A DNA stretch of 64,000 bases from NCBI RefSeq assembly GCF_021134715.1, contig NC_060028.1:2068501-2132500 (forward strand), written 5' to 3'. Shown here in pieces: positions 13,857-27,850 of the stretch. The stretch comes from Daphnia pulex. Its lineage: Eukaryota > Arthropoda > Branchiopoda > Diplostraca > Daphniidae. The notes beneath the pieces were generated by a model. That model did no database searches. It saw only the letters and a program-made list of their open reading frames with translations, and was not told the origin of the DNA. Position numbers and translations under genes: made by a program. Position 1 is the stretch's first letter. Every line of letters begins with the position of its first letter.

Positions 13857-16800
13857 AACCCCCTTTTTGCGGCCTATAGGTACGTGTTATATTTCGCCAT
13901 ATGTTTATATAATAAAGATGAGAAAAGAATATAGCTCTTCAGCAGACTTAAAATATGAGGATTAGATAATATTACATTTATATATCTGGTGGCCTCGTGT
14001 GTCCATCAGTGCGAAATGGACAGTCGTGTGAGTTTGTCGTGGGGTCGTCTGGATAAAATTCTTATTCAATTATTTTGGCAAATTAATGAAACAAGTGAGT
14101 TCAAAGTTATAAATGGACTATTACACGTGCTCTAATGTGTGTTGGCGTGATGACTCGGCAATAATATATAACTTATATATTGCTTATATAATATAAGCAG
14201 CTATATATATCATATATTATTAGCGGTTTTATAATATATTCAATACAGAATTGAATATGGAGAGTTGTATACACGTTCCTGTTGAGTAGTTATTCAAGAA
14301 CATGATCAGCACAAGTTCCCGATTAATTATTTTGAACGTTAATATGTTATCTGAAGTCTTGACCATCAGCGCTGTGATGTTTTTATGGTCGGTGGACATC
14401 AGAGCTAATAGGACAACATACAAAGTTTGTGGGTTCCCCCTTTTCTCCATATATTATAGGATTATATATGTGCACAGCAGCCATCATCAACTGCTGATGT
14501 TCTGCTGGGGGTGATATATACGTTGTGTTATAGATATCCTAAATATATATAAATTAGGAGCGTGTATGGAGACCGATGATCTTATATTCTAATAATAATC
14601 AACAGCGACATATTTCATCAGGAGATCTCGTCTTTATTATACTATACTAATAATTTAAAGGGGAAAGGATTTTCCAGCCAAAAACGCGGATAATGTTTTA
14701 GTAATTTAACAAGGGCGCTGTGGATTTTCACAGACAGGATTACACACGTCTAGATTTTCAAATGGTTTGACGTCAGAAGGGGGGCAAATATCCCGCAGCA
14801 CTGGAATTTAAACTAAAAAATAAATCAGCGAGGGATTTATCTTGAATCTCCGCGAGATGCTTTGCTGGAATTACGCTTGTGTATACATACAACCCTCAGG
14901 CACCTGGGATTTTTTTAAGGGGGTCTAATATAAATCTCCTGGATTATTCCCCCTTATAAGAGTTATTCCACGTAGATAGGTCTATAGTAGCCTATAATCT
15001 CTGTAGATCGTCTCTGTAGATCGAGAGAGATTTCAAATGATTCTACAAACAACCTCTCGATCCGCCTGCTATAAATGTGCTTAGATAAAATCTAGCCCGA
15101 GCGATCTAGCCTATTAAACTATATTATAATTTCCTTTTTTCCCCTGCTATTTTAATATGTAATGCCATCTATTTAATCTACAAAACAGGGTTCACAGATA
15201 GCACCAATGATTAAATCTCGCTACTTATTCGTCTCTATAATCTCAGAGAAATACGCTATTATATTGTAATAAAGGACATTTTTAAATTTGAAAAAAAAAG
15301 AAGAAAATGATAATATAAAGTTGCTGGTCGAATCGCATGGACCAATCACGACAAGCTTTATATATCCACAATAATATCTGCTGGGAGACGAATACATATA
15401 TAAAAACGCTTGTCTTATTTACTTGTACACAAAGTGCTGCTGGCCACTATAGATATACATATATAGTATACACATGTATAATATATCAAACGCTGTTGTA
15501 GACATTTGATGTGGGCAATCTATATACACATATACAAAGTTCGGAAACGGACGTTTCCTTTTTTTTATCTTTTTTTTATTTCAAACCGGAAATAACTAGG
15601 ACGCAAAGCATTATGTATAGAGCCCCCTCGCCAGACATATATAGATATCTGCATGAATGCGCAATATAGAGGCAGCACGTAAATATCTGATATTTAGATT
15701 TTGGGCTCGAATATGTTATGTAGATACATGTGCTCATGTCGTCCATCAGCTATATATAATATATAGAGCTCAGACGTCTAAATATTGACCGATGGCTATT
15801 ATAAACTATATAATGCAGGATATATATGCCGACAATATTATACATTGATATAGTATATAGTCTTTTCCGGCCACACACCGCATTATTACGCAAGGAGATA
15901 TAAGAAAAAGCGAAGTTTTGCGTGAAACAACCGAAACATATATATAGCTATCTACATCTAACTGTGAATCGTGAGTCGGTAGCTATGCTCGATATTTCCA
16001 ACAGTGCTGGAAAGCATTACATATAGCCTAGCCCCAAATTTCGCGTAAATATTAAATGAATAATATATAGAAAAAATTCAAATAATAGAAGAAGGAAACC
16101 CTCCAGCAGTGCAATATATTTATCCGACCCCCACAAATTCTTTTTTTCCTGTATATAGTTTCTCATTGCATCAGAAAAATATCCAAGAAAATATATATGT
16201 ATACAGCTAGGTAAAAGCGAAACGAAAACAATCCATTATAGCACATTTTTCTGCGAAACTTTGGCGCATCATATTTATATAATAATTATTTACACGCGCG
16301 CTCGGATTTCACCTTCATATCCCTATACAGCATTTAAAATGCAAAAAAACAAAAGAACTTTTATATTATAAATATGCGAAAAGAAGATCGATATGACAGT
16401 GCTGTACGTCATTGAATTCTTTAAGTTATATAATTTGCCCATAAAGTTCTCTGAAGAAATCTACTGCTGCATATGCTGGCGTCGACATTTATTTCAATCC
16501 CGATAATTTTATAAAATCAACCTAACATAGTGCGTTATACGTTAATCCATACATAACTATATATAACCGCCGCTTTCTAAAAATCAAATTGGGTTGCAAA
16601 ATCCTATACATATCATGCGCAATAATATCGTACCGGATGCTGATGCTGCTGTACCCTCTCACCTTTTTATTTATTTTTATTTGTGATCAAATCCTTTCAC
16701 TTGATGTAGTACTGTGTGTGCTGTGTGCTAGCTGTGGAAATTGATTTCCCTCTTTTCTTTATATAAAAGATGAGCGATCGCAATCTTGACTTCCTGTCAC

Positions 16801-19352
16801 CCGCGCCAATGTATAAAAGGCCACGCGCGGAAGAGAATAAAGTGGCGGCGTGACTTTTTTTCCCTCTCTCGCGCCTTATAGATGATGATGTGCGTGATGT
16901 TGCGTATTGTGAAACGTGTCAGCTCCGCTCCAGCGACGAACATCGCAGGCCCCCCCCCCTCTCTACAATAATACTCTTTTATTCTCTAGATAGAAAAGTG
17001 GCGGAAGAATCGGCGGGAATTCGAATGCATTTGAACGGAAGAAAGTTATATCTATAACTAATATGTATATATCTATACGTTCCCGCGCATGTGTGTCGTC
17101 GTTCGTATTATTATAGTAAATACATAACGCGCGAGAGCGTCAAGTTGTTACCGATGTCAATATTTTAGATACCACTACAGCAAAGGAAACAGTCCCCAAA
17201 TAATAATAAGTGATGGCGGGAGAATATATCAATCGATTCGAATTTCGCCATCCAGAATAACCAAAAGCAGCCGAAAAATTTTGAAGCGCAAGAGAAAAAA
17301 GTGATAATTTATAGAATTAACTATATTATATTTAAATATGTCGGTGGCTTTATACTATGCATGGTGTGTGCAGCAGGAGAGATTATAACAAAAAGAATAT
17401 ATATTTAGCTCTTTGGTGATGGTTGTCGGTGGTCGTGTATGGTTTGATATTCTCGGTATATATCAAAGTATAGGCTACTTCTAAGGCTATACATCTCCAG
17501 CATGAACTTTTCGGCTTGGACTTTGGGTATATATAATAGAAAAATATAGGCTAATATGTATGTAACGAAATAATGAGTTGCTACTGCCCCCCCCCCACGT
17601 GCTATACGTATAGTGCTATATAATATACGCTCGGCTATCCTATACACTCTAACTCAAGTATGTATCTGTGCGTAGACGAGTGTGCTGCATGCGCCTATAT
17701 CTACGTCAAAGTATATTATATGCTGCTGAGCCCGGCAAGCTGCTGCTGGATGCCGGCCGCATAGATGTGCACATGCAGACATCCGGGCCAGGGGGCCAGC
17801 AACAGCAGCACAGCACACTTAACTTGCTCAACAGAAATTATATATATATAGACTTTATGCTGCTGTTGCTGTGCATCGTCACCAGTATAGCTCACATGCA
17901 ACTTTCTCATCATATAATATATTTCGAATGAATCAATCATTAAGTCATAGATACTATGATATTTAGGCTATATACATCAAGACATTCGGTAGAGATTTGC
18001 TTGCGCAGCATGTTGCAGCCATCCGCAATGCTATATATGTTGGGCGTGCAATAGCCTGCGGGTGAATAATAATTCAAATGGGGTAGGCCGGCCTCTATTA
18101 TGTATTGAAAATCTATACAGGAATAAAATGAACAATAAGAAGATTTCTAAAAGGTGCGCCTTTATACATGTTTTCAGCGTCTGCTGGTCGATATCTACAC
18201 TTTATCGATCGATTTCCTTTCTCTGTCTGATGCTGATGCTGATGGGCCAAACGGGGTTGAAAGAAAAGCTCCTTGCTGCATGCCGTGTGACACGGCGCGC
18301 CGACGTCGCGCTACATACAGCACATTGACGGTTGTCGTGTTTCCTATTATATGTAGATCTAGCTATAGGTTTGACTCTGATGAATCAATAATATTATATA
18401 CGTCAGCCTATAGACATATACCTGCATATAACATATATATTACGCAGCAGCAATAACACAAGCACACAACCCCAGCAGCAGCACAGCATCGTATATAGAT
18501 ATTATAATTAGATCCCCCATCGTCCCCGATTGAATGTCAGATATAATAATAATAATAACCGAATAATAACATAGCCTTGTGGTAAGATGTGAGTACAAAT
18601 CTCATTTTTTTAAAAATAAATATATAATAGAACAGGCCGATTGCGCTTGCGATGGCAGGAATCCATCATGTATAAGGAATATACATATATATAATATCGA
18701 ATCGAAATGTGTGCTGACTTGTTTGCGTGTGTACACACGCAGGAGCAGATTCAACAGTTCTCTGGTCGATTTCGCTTTGCTGATATCAACCTATATTCGT
18801 TTTTCTTCATATTAAATAACATTTGAGGTCTTATTTGTCATATTCCTCCGTATATATAATGTGCAGTCCGCCCCCCTGTGTTGACATCAACTGACGCGTC
18901 ATCAGCGATAGATTAATACATAATAGACGTTCTATTTTTATTTTTATTGTGCTGATGCTGTAAATGAAATCATATAATTTGATCGACGGCATCAGGGGAC
19001 ACGCCCTCTTCATTGTGTAACTCCGTTTGCCCTCCCACACGACGCTGTAATATCTATACAGCTGTCACGGATATTATACATCACGTATCCCTATATATAT
19101 AAGTCGTGCTCTCGAGAAACTCGAACGAAAGTTTCAAAGTGACAATCTAAAATTAAATAGACTATAATACAATATTGAGCGAAAATATTCCATCCATTTG
19201 AGATGGTATATAAATGGATGTATGCGTATAGACTTGAGTGAGGTACAAGGATCGAGGAGCCATTAATAATCTAATACGAAATTCGGCTATTATATATATT
19301 ACATCTCTTGTATGTGTGCTGTCTGCTCTGATGATAAATGCGTCCGCGTATT

Positions 19353-19371
19353 ATGATGATGATGATGATGA
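19353..19371 (+). repeat. (ATG)n microsatellite
   Basis: Six consecutive ATG units in non-coding DNA. A related ATG-rich tract occurs near 25495-25520. No flanking gene is evident. Confidence 0.85.
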
Positions 19372-22300
19372 TTGCTATACGATTTGGCGGACGTGTGCTG
19401 TGCTGCTATAGAGAGGCCGGGGGTCGAGCGATCGCGCGGGTGGCATGCATCAGCATCCAGCAGGAAAAGCGCAGCGCGCAATATTGCCCAACAATGGAGC
19501 GAGTATTAGCAGCAGCAGAGACTAGACTAGACTACACACAATTACGTCCAATATAAAGGCGAATAAAGGCCGTCACATTAGTCAATTTACTATTGTATAT
19601 AGTAGCCTATATACATCACACAGCAGCAGATGAGCAGAGCATATAGCATCACTATGGGAATCTGGCCCGCCCTTTCGAATGTTGGAGTGCTGCTCTCCGG
19701 CCAGCAGCAGGGCCAGCACATCGATAAGGTTATATAAATAACGTACGTGATTTATCTATTATCTATGGCAATATTATGATTATACTACTTTTGACGTTTT
19801 ATCATCACATATCGCTGAATCTTGTATTATTCTTCTCTCATTTAGACATTTAAACGCGCCCAGCTGTGGCAGAGATGTCTATCTGTCCTTCCACAGCATC
19901 GTCTCTTCTCCGCAGCTCTTATCGTTCTTTGCTGGCTGCTGCTGCTGATGTGCTGTTATATAATCCCGGTATTGTTGAGTGATATGCCGGACGCATTCCG
20001 TCTCATCTTGTTACACACATGCAGCACAGCAGCGCAAGCGGTGGTATATTTACGAAAATGCAAACTTTACCTATTATATAATAAAATAATATCATATATC
20101 ATCTGTTGCTATGTTGCTGCTATGGGGGGGGGGGATGGCTGCAGCGCTTGCTATAATATGGCCATATATATTTATATTACATAGTTTGGATGCGTTCTAT
20201 TATATTCTATTAAACGCGCGGGTTAATATACGCCAAATCCAAATGTTTTGTGCTTTTGTTTTCACTCGGCGATAATTTTATGTCGATACGTGTATAATCT
20301 ATTAATCGTCCCCAGCAGCATTCAACGGACTAATATCAAAAGGAAGAGAAGAGAGTAGCTCAAAATGTCAAAATAAACGTAGCCTATAGACTCTCGTTCC
20401 ACTTTGATACATAGACCCCCGGGAAAAACCATCAAAGCAAACAAATTTATGTCGAGAATATACCAGCACATGCTGTGATGGGATATCTAAACAGCCGACA
20501 GCTATCAGCACCTGCTGGTATAACCTAATACAAATGTTTTTGTTTTGTTTTATTTATAGAAAACAATTTGATTTTAACCGATTTTAATCATCGGAATTCA
20601 ATCAGCAGTTTTATATATTTATGTATAGTCAATTCGGCGCTACCACCCATTTTTTGAGTTATATGACGCATCAGCATCAGCAGCAGGCTGTGTCATGACG
20701 CGGACCGCTGGTGATGGTGAGTGGCAGTTGTGTCGGCACGAACACGGTCACGTCACACACAATGTACACACATGCATAGTCACGTCAATAAGTGGGGGCG
20801 GTGGTGGGGGGAAAGAAGGTGAAATAATCAAAGATTATAACGAATGAAAAGAGACGTGTGCTGACACAACGGTCATACATACACAGCAGGCACGTATATG
20901 TACATCTTATAATACTATATACACAAGATTTACAGATATATTATATACATACAATGAGCCCCTATTTGTATAGAGATGTACGTATACGGAGAAATATTAA
21001 GCAGAGCGGGATGACGCTATATAACATGGTGCTGTGTGAAACGTGATTCACGCGTGGGCGTATTTGAAAATTCCCGCCCTTTTCTTTCTCTCTCTCTCTC
21101 CGTGATGTCCTACTATGCTATACAGTATATATACAAGACGTACACATCACAGCAATCGATATGCGGAGTGTGCTGCTGCTGCTGTGGACGAGGGGGAAAT
21201 GATCAAATGAATGAGAGAGAACATATAGAGTCTCTTGTTTGTATGTGTGTATACATGTTTGTTTCTTATAAATTGTACGTTACAACTGCTGCTGCTGCTA
21301 TTATATAATAATCCTGTCCTCTATTATATACATCGGATGACCTCCTCCAGCACAGGCCGGACGCAGCACACACGACACGAATATCAAAAGTCACGAGGCG
21401 AGCCGACGAAAGACGCGCTGAGAGCCTCTCCAAAGAATATTCTCTCTCGACATCATCATCATCCGCTGCGGCTTATTATTATAATATGCCACGGGGGAAA
21501 CATTTCTCTTATCTGAAAGATAATGTTATACCCTTCTTATAATAAATAATTCATTGTGTTTTAAATGTCATCGCGCGCGGTGGAATTAAATCTCTACATC
21601 GTGATGTCATAATAGGCTAATATATAACATCCAAATTCATTGCGTCATGTGTGCTACCTATTATAAAAATAATCAAATCAGCCATTATTACAGTCTTATT
21701 ATAAATATGATGAGAAAATAAATGAGCCGACATTCTTATTTATATGCTATATAATAGTATTATAGGATTGGATGATGGTCGTTGGGACCGAATCAGAAAT
21801 AACCAATCCGCCAATCCCAATGCGAATATATTATATAAGTCTGCGCTGACCCCCATGCATATATATAGCGTCTATATCAAATGATTAGGCAAACAAACCC
21901 ACGCACGCAGCAGCACCGTTAAACGGAGCTAATATAATATGTATATTATATAGGCTAGCACACACAGCTCAACAGCAGGACATCCACAATCAACTCTTGT
22001 CGACTAAGTAGAATTTAATGACTCTCGGGGGCAAAAGATGATGGATGACGACACACAGCCCACAAAAGCAGGTACAGCGCACCGCGTAACCTTTTACACG
22101 CATCTCACAGCAGCACCTTCTATATATACCTAAAGGCTAAATAGTACGCTATACATCTACCATATAATTATAATATATACATAATAGTAGATTACGAAGC
22201 CCCCCACATCAGCAGCATTTGTTTTATTATAGGCTGATAATATAACTATAAGTGCTATAGTAAGTGCTGCCGTGCTGGCCAATGTTTCACCTTACATTGT

Positions 22301-23739
22301 TTCACCTTATAACCTTATAGCCTATAAGAGTCGCTGAAAGACACGTGTAGCCCCTATTATCTCTCTCTGTTCCTTGTGTACTGTACACATGTATACAGCA
22401 GAGGGCGCGGCATAAAAGTTATATTGCTCGCGGTTCTTTTCTTCTTCTTAATTCTTCCTGTTGTAATTGTTACATTACACTCTACACACACACACACAGT
22501 CTAGAGAGAGCTCTACACACACATCAGCTATCACCGTGTGCTGATGACGCAAAGCGTCAAAGACCCTCTTGGGGGCTCTTACCACCATGTATACATATAA
22601 TACAACACGGCACGCAGTATATACTATAGATATACAAGCTGCTGCGAGGAGACCGGTAATTGATTGTTTAGTCGGCGGGGTGCTACTGCTGGTGTTGCAC
22701 GCGTCGTCCTGTGTGTTTTTGGGTGCTGTGCCCCCCATCATCATCATCTTCTTATATATCTTCTTTGGCTGGCTGGCTGGTGTTCGCGGGAGCCGATGCT
22801 GCATAGAAACGGGACACGCTCTTCATTTTTTTTTCTTTTCCTGCAACCGCCCCCTCCCTCCCTCCCTTATTTCTCCGAGGTAAACAATAACAGACATAAT
22901 AGCCAGCCAGCCAGCCAGCAGCTAAGGCAACGGAGAGAAATATGATCTACACGTGCGTATATAGATCTATATATGCTGATATTGGAACTATAGGATATAA
23001 TGTTATATAGACATATAATGTCGTACGTTTCCATATAGATTGTGGACGATGTTGTGAGCGCGTGTATATAATAGACGTCTGCTTGTGTGATGCAGCTCTT
23101 TACATATATTAAAGCGTATTATAATATAAACCCGCCCACGTCGATTCATTATACTCAAGTGTTGCTGTGCTGATTATATTAAATGATTAATACTTTAATA
23201 GCACAGCAGCAGTCCTGGTGGAAGATTTGTATACAGACAAACAAGAGCATCTTTTTAACGAGGTCTTTGTGTACGTTCCAATTACGTTATAATTAAGAAA
23301 TATTATATAAAACGAATCTCAATTAAAAAAAAGATCTTGTTATATTATCAATGAAAATGGTGAAAATGCGAAATTTAAGCCAATTTCATTATTTGTATAA
23401 TCACGGTTTCGCCTGTTAATTGCTATATAATATTATCTTATGAGCCTATATTACATATATATGTAATATGTATTGTTTCTCGGCGGCTATCTATAGCTCT
23501 ATATGTTGTTGCGTAATTATATATAAAATGGGAATATATATAGGCTCGCGTAGGCGCGTGCCTTGTGTATATCTATGTCTCTACCGTGATGCGCGTCTGT
23601 GTCATCATCCGAGTGTGTAATTGCATAAGAGCTTGTGCTGCTGCCTACCAGCACCTCAGGCATAGTGCATGTGTAGCCATATATATAATAATAATGGATT
23701 AAATTTCCAACGGGTTCTTCGTCTCCAGCATCACCCCTG

Positions 23740-23759
23740 GCGCAGCATGCATGCTGCGC
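23740..23759. repeat. Perfect 20-bp palindrome
   Basis: GCGCAGCATGCATGCTGCGC is its own reverse complement with no spacer. It sits in non-coding DNA among CAG/CTG-type motifs. It could be a binding site for a dimeric factor, a cruciform-forming site, or an incidental product of the local CAG/CTG and TGCA bias. Confidence 0.9.
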
Positions 23760-24357
23760 TTTGTGACATTCATTTGCGCAATTGAATTCGTTTTAAAATG
23801 AATTTGATCTCTCTCTTCTCTCTCTAATGAAAGAAAAAAGAACAAGAAAGAGGGAAAAAAAGTGATTTCAATTTTCAACGCGACTTGGGAACAAATCAAA
23901 TTATCTTCACAGCAGCTGCAGCAGCAGAATAAATATAATCAAGTGCTGAGAACAGAACTTATATATTATTTCGTCCGTCATGTATAAGTGGCCATCATCG
24001 ATCGGCCAACACCTATACCATCATCAGGAGCAGCACTATAATATATATATGCGAATAATTCGCGTTAAAAAATTGTTCTCTCCTGCGATGTGGAATGAAA
24101 AATAGTCGCCCCCTTCATAACTTGGCCATGTGTAGGAGTCAGTCGAGGATATAATGAAATATCTAACAAAACAAGAGTATTATAATGTGTGCTGTGGATG
24201 AGTGTCTGCTGTCTGTTCTATAAAACATCTGCATATTATGCATATAGAAACGAGCTGCTTTTCTGTTTTGCTAGTGTCATGCCACTGCACAAAAAGTGTT
24301 GAAGTGGATGAGGTTCTCCCCTTTCCAGCAACGATAATAATTATCAAGGAAGAAACA

Positions 24358-24374
24358 CAGCAGCAGCAGCAGCA
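24358..24374 (+). repeat. (CAG)n microsatellite
   Basis: About six CAG units with no supported coding frame. It belongs to the CAG/CTG bursts scattered over the first 46.8 kb. Confidence 0.85.
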
Positions 24375-27020
24375 AATAACCGAACAGAATGAGCTCAATT
24401 TCTTTTGATAATAGAAGCGCCAACAGCTGCTGCTGGGTTCAGACGACTGCGTGTAGATTGTATGTAGAGAGCTCAGACCTTGTAGACTATAGTGTTACAC
24501 CGGGAGAAGAAAAAAAAGGATCTAAAGACAAAAGGAAATATATATATGCTATACGTATAAAAGTGCTGGCGATATTTATGTGCTGTGTATACCCATCCTA
24601 TAAGTGGATGGGTGGAAAGAGAGTCCCGTGTGGGTTTTCGCTCAACTTTTATTCCTCGTTCCGCGTCACCCTTGTTGTGTGCAATAGACAGCACGATAGA
24701 AAGAAGCAACACAGCGTGTGAAAATGTCAAGATCGTCCAAACTGCTGCATAGACGACTTATAAGCATTTATTATATCGACATGTCTATAATAATATACAT
24801 CGCAGCAGCACAGCTAAAATATAATACGTAAATTGTATTATAGATATAGTCACATGATTATAAATTCAAGAAATATATATAATTCTATAAATTCGAAATC
24901 ATTTGATTTTAGAATTTATTATTTTCCTACATGCAATAATAAGATGCGCTTGTTAAAATTGCTATTATATAGACTGTACTGTTGTCTATTAGATATTGTA
25001 TTTCTTCGCATATGTACTAGAGATAACGAGATGCTCAAGAGGAGTCACCGAGTCTTTCCGTCGCGTCTGAAAGTCTGAAACGTGTTCAGATGTTATTACA
25101 AGATATTATATGATGATGTTATTTACACAACAGACTGCTGCTGTTGCGTTGTATAGGTCAGTCCTGATACTGTCGCCCACAGCCAACACTTGATGATCGT
25201 TTCATTAACGCATCGCTGGAACTCTCTCCCGTATTAATAATATAATATTTAATATATAATATATTGTAAATATATCTACACATCCGCATATAATTTGATC
25301 CTATATAAAATAGAACATATTTCATGCATATATATACATGCATGTATAATATAAGGTGCAGCTCAACCTTTTCCCAGGAATTTAATTGACGCGCGCGCGG
25401 GAAGAGGATTGAAGGGTAGAGAGAGGAGGGGTAATAGGGACGACGACGACGCGGGGGACGCAGATAGCCGAAAAGTCAAAGGTGCAGCCGCGGCGATGAT
25501 GATGAAGATGATGATGATGAATATATATGCGCCAGGATGAACGTTATTAAAGACGCTTGTGCTATAGCTGCAGCACATACTTGAACGGGTGAAAATGTCA
25601 AGAACTTGGGAGCCAGCATATATAAGAGATGAGAGAAAGAATAAGAGAGAAGAGCGACAGCAAATTCGCGGGTCAAAGAGGTGAGGCGGGGGGGGGGGCA
25701 AAACTTGTTTGCATGGTTCTTATATATAAATCAACTATACTATATATGTGCTATATACTCGGTCACGATCACTTCGTTAACATCGACCTCTCATCTTTTA
25801 TCTTCTCTCAAAAGTACAAGATGATTTCGCGCCTGTTATTCCATTCATCTCCATTCAAACCCCCTTTGGCATTTTTCTATGGGCATGTATATATCCATAT
25901 ACATTAATATGCAGTTGTTTGTGCATGCTGGTCTCTTATAATATACGATAAATATATAAACTTGGAAAATATAAATACACCAAAGGGCTGCTGTTGTTAT
26001 ATTACGTAACGCAGCAGCAGCTTTCGATTTTTCAAAGAAAAACCTATTTGCTTACAGTCTAGGCCTTATGTATATGTACAGATTCAACTATAGGGGAAAA
26101 ACAAGATGTCTACATTATAGATACTTTGACTACATACAATTCACTGGAGAAGGAGTTTGACAGGTCGGTAGGATTATTACATATGTCTATATAATATAAT
26201 GCTGTCAACGTTTCGGCATCAATATCTTTCACCGTGTACAAATGCGACGAAGTGTGCGTAGGCTATAAAAAGCATTGTGAATAATAAAATGTGACTAAAA
26301 GAAAAGAGAGAACAAATATATATGGATATAACAAGTAGACTCTGTATATATAGCTATATTATATACTGCTTTTTATTTTTTTCAATGGAGTAATTTCAGG
26401 TATAAAATGTATATTAGGCAACCCCGAAGCCAAACTATAATATTATATATGTATATTTATTTAATTTACATTGATTGATTGCAATATGTAATTGCCAGTA
26501 GGGCCTAATTGCATAGAGTGAACTGCTGTGGTGGGACTTTGCTGCACAGCTTTTACTATAATATATGAGTTGACTGGGCATCGTCATTGCTGACGTGAGT
26601 CCAGCAGGGAATATCAAATTGACATGCAAACAACTGCTGGTGAACTGGAGATGGAAAGTGATGAAAAGAGACCCCCTAAATAGTAGTAGCCATCATCCAG
26701 CAGCTGTATGCAACTTTATCTATATACGTATATAGATTCCTTATAGCACATGTATAGAGAGAGCACATCAGCACAAGTAATTAGCCCCAACAGAGAGAGG
26801 AACGAGCAGGAGCAGCTCACAAATGATTTTAATTGCTGATGGCCAGCATCAGACGGCCCTCTTCAATGGCTTATAAATATCCTATATGTATAGATACTGG
26901 AAGACTGTGATGCTGCTGTGCACACATGGGATCTCTATACAGGCTATATATAATATATATGTATAATATACAATAATATTACATGTTCTATATACACAGC
27001 CGCGTTAAACTGCTTATTTT

Positions 27021-27850
27021 ACCGATTTCCAGTACCTACACACCCCTAACAGTTTCAGTACCCTTCAATATGGTACTGAAACGCAATTCAGTATTTTACT
27101 GTACTTGCTTAAGTACAAATTCTCTACTAACCATTCATTTGCCTACTTTTTACGTTATTCCTAGTGAAACTGTTAGTAGGCATAGTTCTGTTCAGTAGGT
27201 TGGTCCAGCAGTTTATAAAGATTTAGTTAGTAGTCTGAAAAATTCAGTATGTTCAGGTAGGGTTAGTAGTTTGATTTTAAAAAGTAATCAATAATAAAAG
27301 CAATGTAGGTTATAGCTAGTAGTTTACAAAAATTTAGTACTTTTGTTATAAGTAGTGTGAACAATTCAGTACCTTAGACTAGTAGGTTACAACTTACAAG
27401 GAATAAGTAGTATTCGTTAGGATAGTAGCTTTTGTATATATCAATGTGGCGTGCCTGTAAGGCACTAGACTGCCACGCCAAAGGTCCGGGTTCAATTCCC
27501 GAATAAATCAAGTCTTCTTTCCAAGTTAAATAAAATCGAAATGGTCGGTTAGTAGGATACAATTGGTTAGTAGCTTGGTGCCGAATAATATCAGTAGGAA
27601 TCTCCTACAACCAATGCCGTAAATGAAGTGGTCAAAACTTTTTAAGTAATGGGGGGGTAGTAAAAGCAGGAAAGAATTTAAAGTGGTTTAGTTTATCCTT
27701 AGTAAGTTGAACACCGGATAGGGGTTTCTAATAAAATTAGTAAGGCGAGTAAGAAAAGGTAGAAGAATTGAGAAGTAGTTTCAATCAATTGGTTAGTAGG
27801 CTGGGTACCGAGTAGCAGTTACATGAAAGTAGGATACCGCCACTGTGTAT
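27021..27850. repeat. AGTAG-rich interspersed repeat with a hairpin and a tRNA-like segment
   Basis: This block lacks the TATATA/CAG texture of its surroundings. Instead, AGTAG occurs about sixteen times from 27175 to 27835, often as GTTAGTAG. At the left is a hairpin with perfect 11-bp arms (27052-27062 and 27072-27082) around a 9-nt loop. A second inverted match, containing AACAGTTTCA, links about 27048-27060 with 27161-27176. The tRNA-like sequence at 27445-27502 lies in the middle. Left and right ends show only a weak terminal inverted similarity (a GTA..CCTAC type). It is most likely an old non-autonomous transposable element; boundaries are approximate. Confidence 0.55.
27445..27502 (+). 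repeat. tRNA-like (SINE head) sequence, not a functional tRNA
   Basis: The 3' part carries a good pol III B-box and T-arm (GGGTTCAATTCCCG), preceded by AGACTGCCACGCCAAAGGTC, which resembles an anticodon arm plus variable loop. The D-arm region GTGCCTGTAAGGCAC can fold, but there is no complementary 7-bp acceptor stem, so it is not an intact tRNA. A tRNA-derived SINE head or tRNA pseudogene is the best reading. Confidence 0.6.

Larger units (their letters stand above)
5005..27020. other. Long non-coding, simple-repeat-rich region
   Basis: I see no supported gene in this 22-kb stretch. It consists of AT-rich DNA with dense TATATA/TATATAG tracts, recurring TATAGGCTA/TAGCCTATA strings, many 2-6 unit CAG/CTG bursts, (ATG)n near 19353-19371, a 17-base C-run (13840-13856), a 16-base T-run (8936-8951) and GA-rich patches. 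Predicted peptides are low complexity and match no family I know. It is probably intronic to the D2-like receptor or intergenic. Confidence 0.6.
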
